The translations under genes and the position numbers were made by a program. A stretch of DNA of 64,000 nucleotides from DATFQE01 sp963733845 (lineage in GTDB: Bacteria > Actinomycetota > Thermoleophilia > Gaiellales > Gaiellaceae). Below are positions 61,858 through 64,000 of this stretch, one piece after another (position 1 is the stretch's first letter; the number at the start of each line of letters is the position of its first letter). The stretch covers positions 148,074-212,073 of the forward strand of contig CAVTEM010000004.1 of the NCBI GenBank assembly GCA_963733845.1, written 5' to 3'. The notes under the pieces are model-generated. The model was not told the origin of the DNA. It worked only from the letters and a program-made list of their open reading frames with translations, and ran no database searches.

Positions 61858-61888
61858 AAGCCCTAGATCCGCCGCGGGAAGCCCTAGA
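61858..61888. promoter_or_regulatory. paired direct repeats in a divergent promoter region
   Basis: AAGCCCTAGA occurs at 61858-61867 and again at 61879-61888, 21 bases apart (two helical turns). The copies lie in the 235-base gap between divergent secreted-protein genes, which holds five CTAG tetranucleotides in all. This looks like a tandem regulator-binding site. Confidence 0.4.
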
Positions 61889-62010
61889 GGTGATCACCGG
61901 TTCTGGCGGGGCCAGGCGCGAGATCGCCGGGCCCCGGGGTCTGGAACGTTCTCACAGGCAAGGCATAGGCTGCGCCCCGTAACCGTCGCAGCCGAGGGGG
62001 AGATAACGAC

Positions 62011-63284
62011 ATGGCTCAACGACGTTTTCGTAGTGTGCTCGGACTGATCGGCGCGGCGGCGCTGATCGCCGTCTCGCGCTCCCGGCCGGCGGCGCGGCCG
62101 CCAGCTGGGCGTCACCGCCGCGCGAGCCGGTCGAGGACTTCGCTCCGGACGGCCGAATCAGCCGCGCGACGGTCCCGACGCTCGACTCCGGCACGGTGCC
62201 GGCGGCGAAACTCGGCCGGACGAGCGTCACGGAGATTCAGCGGACCGGCCCGACAGCCAACCGGTTCGACATCGTCTTTCTCGGCGACGGCTACACCGCG
62301 GACGAGCAGGACGAATTCCTGGCCCACGCCAGGGCCCGCTGGGCCGAGCTGGCAACGATCTCGCCGTACTCGCGCTACCAGAACTTCTTCAACGTCTGGG
62401 CCGTGAACGTCGTCTCCGAGGACTCCGGCGTCGACAACGATCCGACGCTGGGGATCGAGCGGGACACCGCGCTCGACGCGTACTACTTCTGCAGCGGCAT
62501 CGACCGGCTGATCTGCGTCGACACGGCGAAGGCCCGCGCGTACGCGACTCGGGCGCCGGAAGTCGACCACATGCTCGTCGTGATCAACTCGGACACCTAC
62601 GGCGGTGCCGGGTACTGGGACCGCAAGCTCGTCACGTTCTCGGGCACCAACATCTGGTCTGCCGAGATCGTCGCGCATGAGCTAGGGCACAGCATCGGCC
62701 AGATGCACGACGAATACGACTACGCCGACGGGACGGTCTACTCCGGTCGCGAACCGTCGCACATCAACGTCTCGACGCTGACTGCGGATCAGCAGCTCGC
62801 GATGCAGAAGAAGTGGTGGCGCTGGATGGGCGAGCCCAGCATCACCGGCTACGAGTCGATCAGCTCCTGGGAGGGCGCCGTCTATGCGCAGTACGGGATC
62901 TACCGTCCGAGCTGGGGCTCGCTCATGCGGTTCATCAACTGGCCGTTCGATCAGGTGCAGCGAGAGGCGATGACCGGCAAGTTCTTCGAACTGTCGAAGG
63001 TGCTCGGGACGAACCGCGACAGCACGCTGTCGCCCGCGGCGACCCTCGACCTCGGGCTGCCCGTCCTCGTCGGCGCCTCATGGACGACGCGCTGGACGCT
63101 CGACGGAGCGCCGATCCCGCAGTGGAACGACAAGACCGTCGTGGAGCTCTCCGAGCTCGCGATCGGCGGGCCGGCCCGCTTGGCCGTACGGGTGAGCGAG
63201 GAGACCTCGTGGGTGCGCGACCCAGCGGTTCGCGCGCACCTGGCAGGCGGCCGCACCTGGACGATCGTGTCGAGCGAGGGCTGA
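62011..63284 (+). CDS. secreted M64-family metallopeptidase (frameshifted)
   Basis: About 424 aa after correcting one -1 shift near 62068-62076 inside the signal peptide region. The zinc site is IVAHELGHSIGQMHDEYDY (HExxH plus a downstream acidic residue), as in peptidase family M64, the group of the Clostridium ramosum IgA peptidase. Upstream strands FDIVFLGDGYTADE and LVVINSDTYGGAGYW are characteristic. The C-terminal region is a beta-rich accessory part. A strong GGGGGAGATAACGAC precedes ATG 62011. It is a secreted protease of unknown target. Confidence 0.88.
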
Positions 63285-63300
63285 CGGCGCAGGCTCACGG

Positions 63301-63329
63301 CACCACCCCGCGGCGCGCCCGGGGCGGTG
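63301..63329. terminator. hairpin between convergent peptidase and glyoxalase genes
   Basis: CACCACCCCG and CGGGGCGGTG pair over ten positions with one mismatch around a nine-base loop. On the minus strand the mismatch becomes a G-U pair, so it would serve the glyoxalase gene best, and possibly both genes. Confidence 0.45.
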
Positions 63330-63336
63330 TCTCCCC

Positions 63337-63711
63337 TTACCGGCGTTCGATCAGTTCGATCCGGTACTCGTCCGGATCTCTGACGAAGCAGAGCCTCGCC
63401 CCGCCCTCGCGGATGCTGTAGGGCGGGCGCTCGGGCTCGATGCCCTGCTCGGCCAGCTCGGGCGAGCGTGGCGTCCATGTCGTCGACCGTGACCGCGATG
63501 TGGCCGTAGCCGGTGCCGACGTCGTACGAGTCGACGCCGAAGTTGTAGGTCAGCTCGAGCCGCTCGTCGTCGCCGGGCAGGCCCATGAAGATGTTGACCG
63601 CCTCGTCGCCGATCGGCAGCTCGCGCCGCTTCTCGAAGCCCAGCGCCTCGTAGAAGGCGACCGAGCGGGTCCGGCTCGGTGATGCGGTAGCAGGTGTGGA
63701 TCAGCTCCCAT
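63337..63711 (-). CDS. VOC/lactoylglutathione lyase-type protein (frameshifted)
   Basis: About 124 aa once three insertions are removed (near 63708, 63670 and 63468), which together restore the frame. The corrected start MELIHTCYRITEPDRSVAFY, the middle RLELTYNFGVDSYD and YGHIAVTVDDMDATLAEL, and the end DPDEYRIELIERR are those of glyoxalase I, with His and Glu metal ligands in place. It would isomerise the hemithioacetal of methylglyoxal and a thiol; in actinobacteria the thiol is often mycothiol. The start lies seven bases from a TAGGCT box. Confidence 0.82.
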
Positions 63712-63718
63712 TGCCGCG

Positions 63719-63724
63719 AGCCTA
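63719..63724 (-). promoter_or_regulatory. -10 box of the glyoxalase gene
   Basis: Minus-strand TAGGCT seven bases before ATG 63711, leaderless type. Confidence 0.4.
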
Positions 63725-63826
63725 GAGGATGCCGCCAGGTCGAGGCGCGCGGGTGGGTCGGGCCTACCCTTCGGCCAACGACATCACGACGTTTGGCCCG
63801 GTCCGGCTCACATCGTCGTCTGCACT

Positions 63827-64000
63827 ATGGATACAGCCGTGAGTGTGACCATCGAGATCGACCCCCCGAAGCTTCTACCGCAGTTGTTGTCCGGCCTGCG
63901 AGCCGCCGGCTGCCTGACTCAGCGCATCAGCTGCCACGCGTGCCGCGTCTTCCCCGCACCGGACCTCGACCTCGACGCCGCCTTGTGCGAGCTTCGTTTC
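63827..64000 (+). CDS. small hypothetical protein, cut by the window edge
   Basis: The first 58 codons of a gene that continues past the window. The visible part begins with SVTIEIDPPKLLPQLLSGLR, a strand and helix, and has four Cys, with two in ISCHACRVF. A group of short thermoleophilian proteins opens the same way, but its function is not known to me. ATG 63827 is used here. GTG 63839 lies seven bases from a TATGGA box and may be the true, leaderless start; GTG 63845 is a third option. Confidence 0.5.
   Translation, partial: MDTAVSVTIEIDPPKLLPQLLSGLRAAGCLTQRISCHACRVFPAPDLDLDAALCELRF

Overview
The window is a GC-rich (about 70%) bacterial chromosome segment. It most likely comes from a deep-branching actinobacterium of the Thermoleophilia (Gaiellales/Solirubrobacterales type). 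This is an inference from GC-rich codon use, the many apparently leaderless genes (a TANNNT -10 box about 6-8 bases before a GTG/ATG start), the gene families present, and the order rpsF-ssb-rpsR-rplI-dnaB-purA. No rRNA gene, CRISPR array, transposase or integrase is visible, and no gene-free gap exceeds 300 bases.

Layout. 0-2.9 kb: secreted protein (cut by the edge), site-2 protease, LOG-family protein, EamA exporter. 2.9-7.7 kb: histidine kinase and a complete selenocysteine set (selA, selB, tRNA-Sec) interleaved with a secreted protein and a stand-alone H-NOX haem sensor. 7.7-15 kb: a very large membrane-spanning regulator (BTAD DNA-binding part, YVTN propeller, solute-binding domain), cupin and secreted genes, and a cyclase-STAND-TPR regulator. 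15-20 kb: UbiB kinase, UspA, cell-wall amidase, then rpsF-ssb-rpsR-rplI. 20.2-27.9 kb: dnaB and a purine cluster (purA, D, E, B, C, S, Q). 28.2-48.9 kb: an amine/polyamine island with FAD amine oxidases, aldehyde dehydrogenases, a saccharopine-dehydrogenase-like enzyme, a PucR regulator, a secreted lysyl oxidase, two class-III aminotransferases and two complete potADBC importers. 49-64 kb: ECF sigma/anti-sigma pair, DUF4394 protein, DinG helicase, a methyltransferase, small stress-type proteins, SGNH hydrolase, a cyclase-YHS fusion, a CHAP peptidoglycan hydrolase, PD40 propeller, M64 peptidase and a glyoxalase.

How it works together. The island suggests that polyamines, GABA or related amines are imported by the two ABC systems, deaminated by oxidases or transaminases, and the aldehydes oxidised to acids, under PucR control. 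The secreted lysyl oxidase could release aldehydes outside the cell. The purine genes form a tightly overlapping pathway set missing purL, purF and purM in this window.

Sequence quality. Many genes that are otherwise intact, including the essential rpsF, are broken by single-base frameshifts. By my reading about 27 are +1 insertions, ten of them between 43.7 and 47.0 kb. I treat these as probable consensus errors and annotate the genes as whole, giving the approximate break points.

Recurrent architecture. Seven convergent gene pairs share their stop codons in a 4-base overlap (CTAG or TTAG). Two divergent pairs are driven by back-to-back -10 hexamers that overlap on a shared TA.
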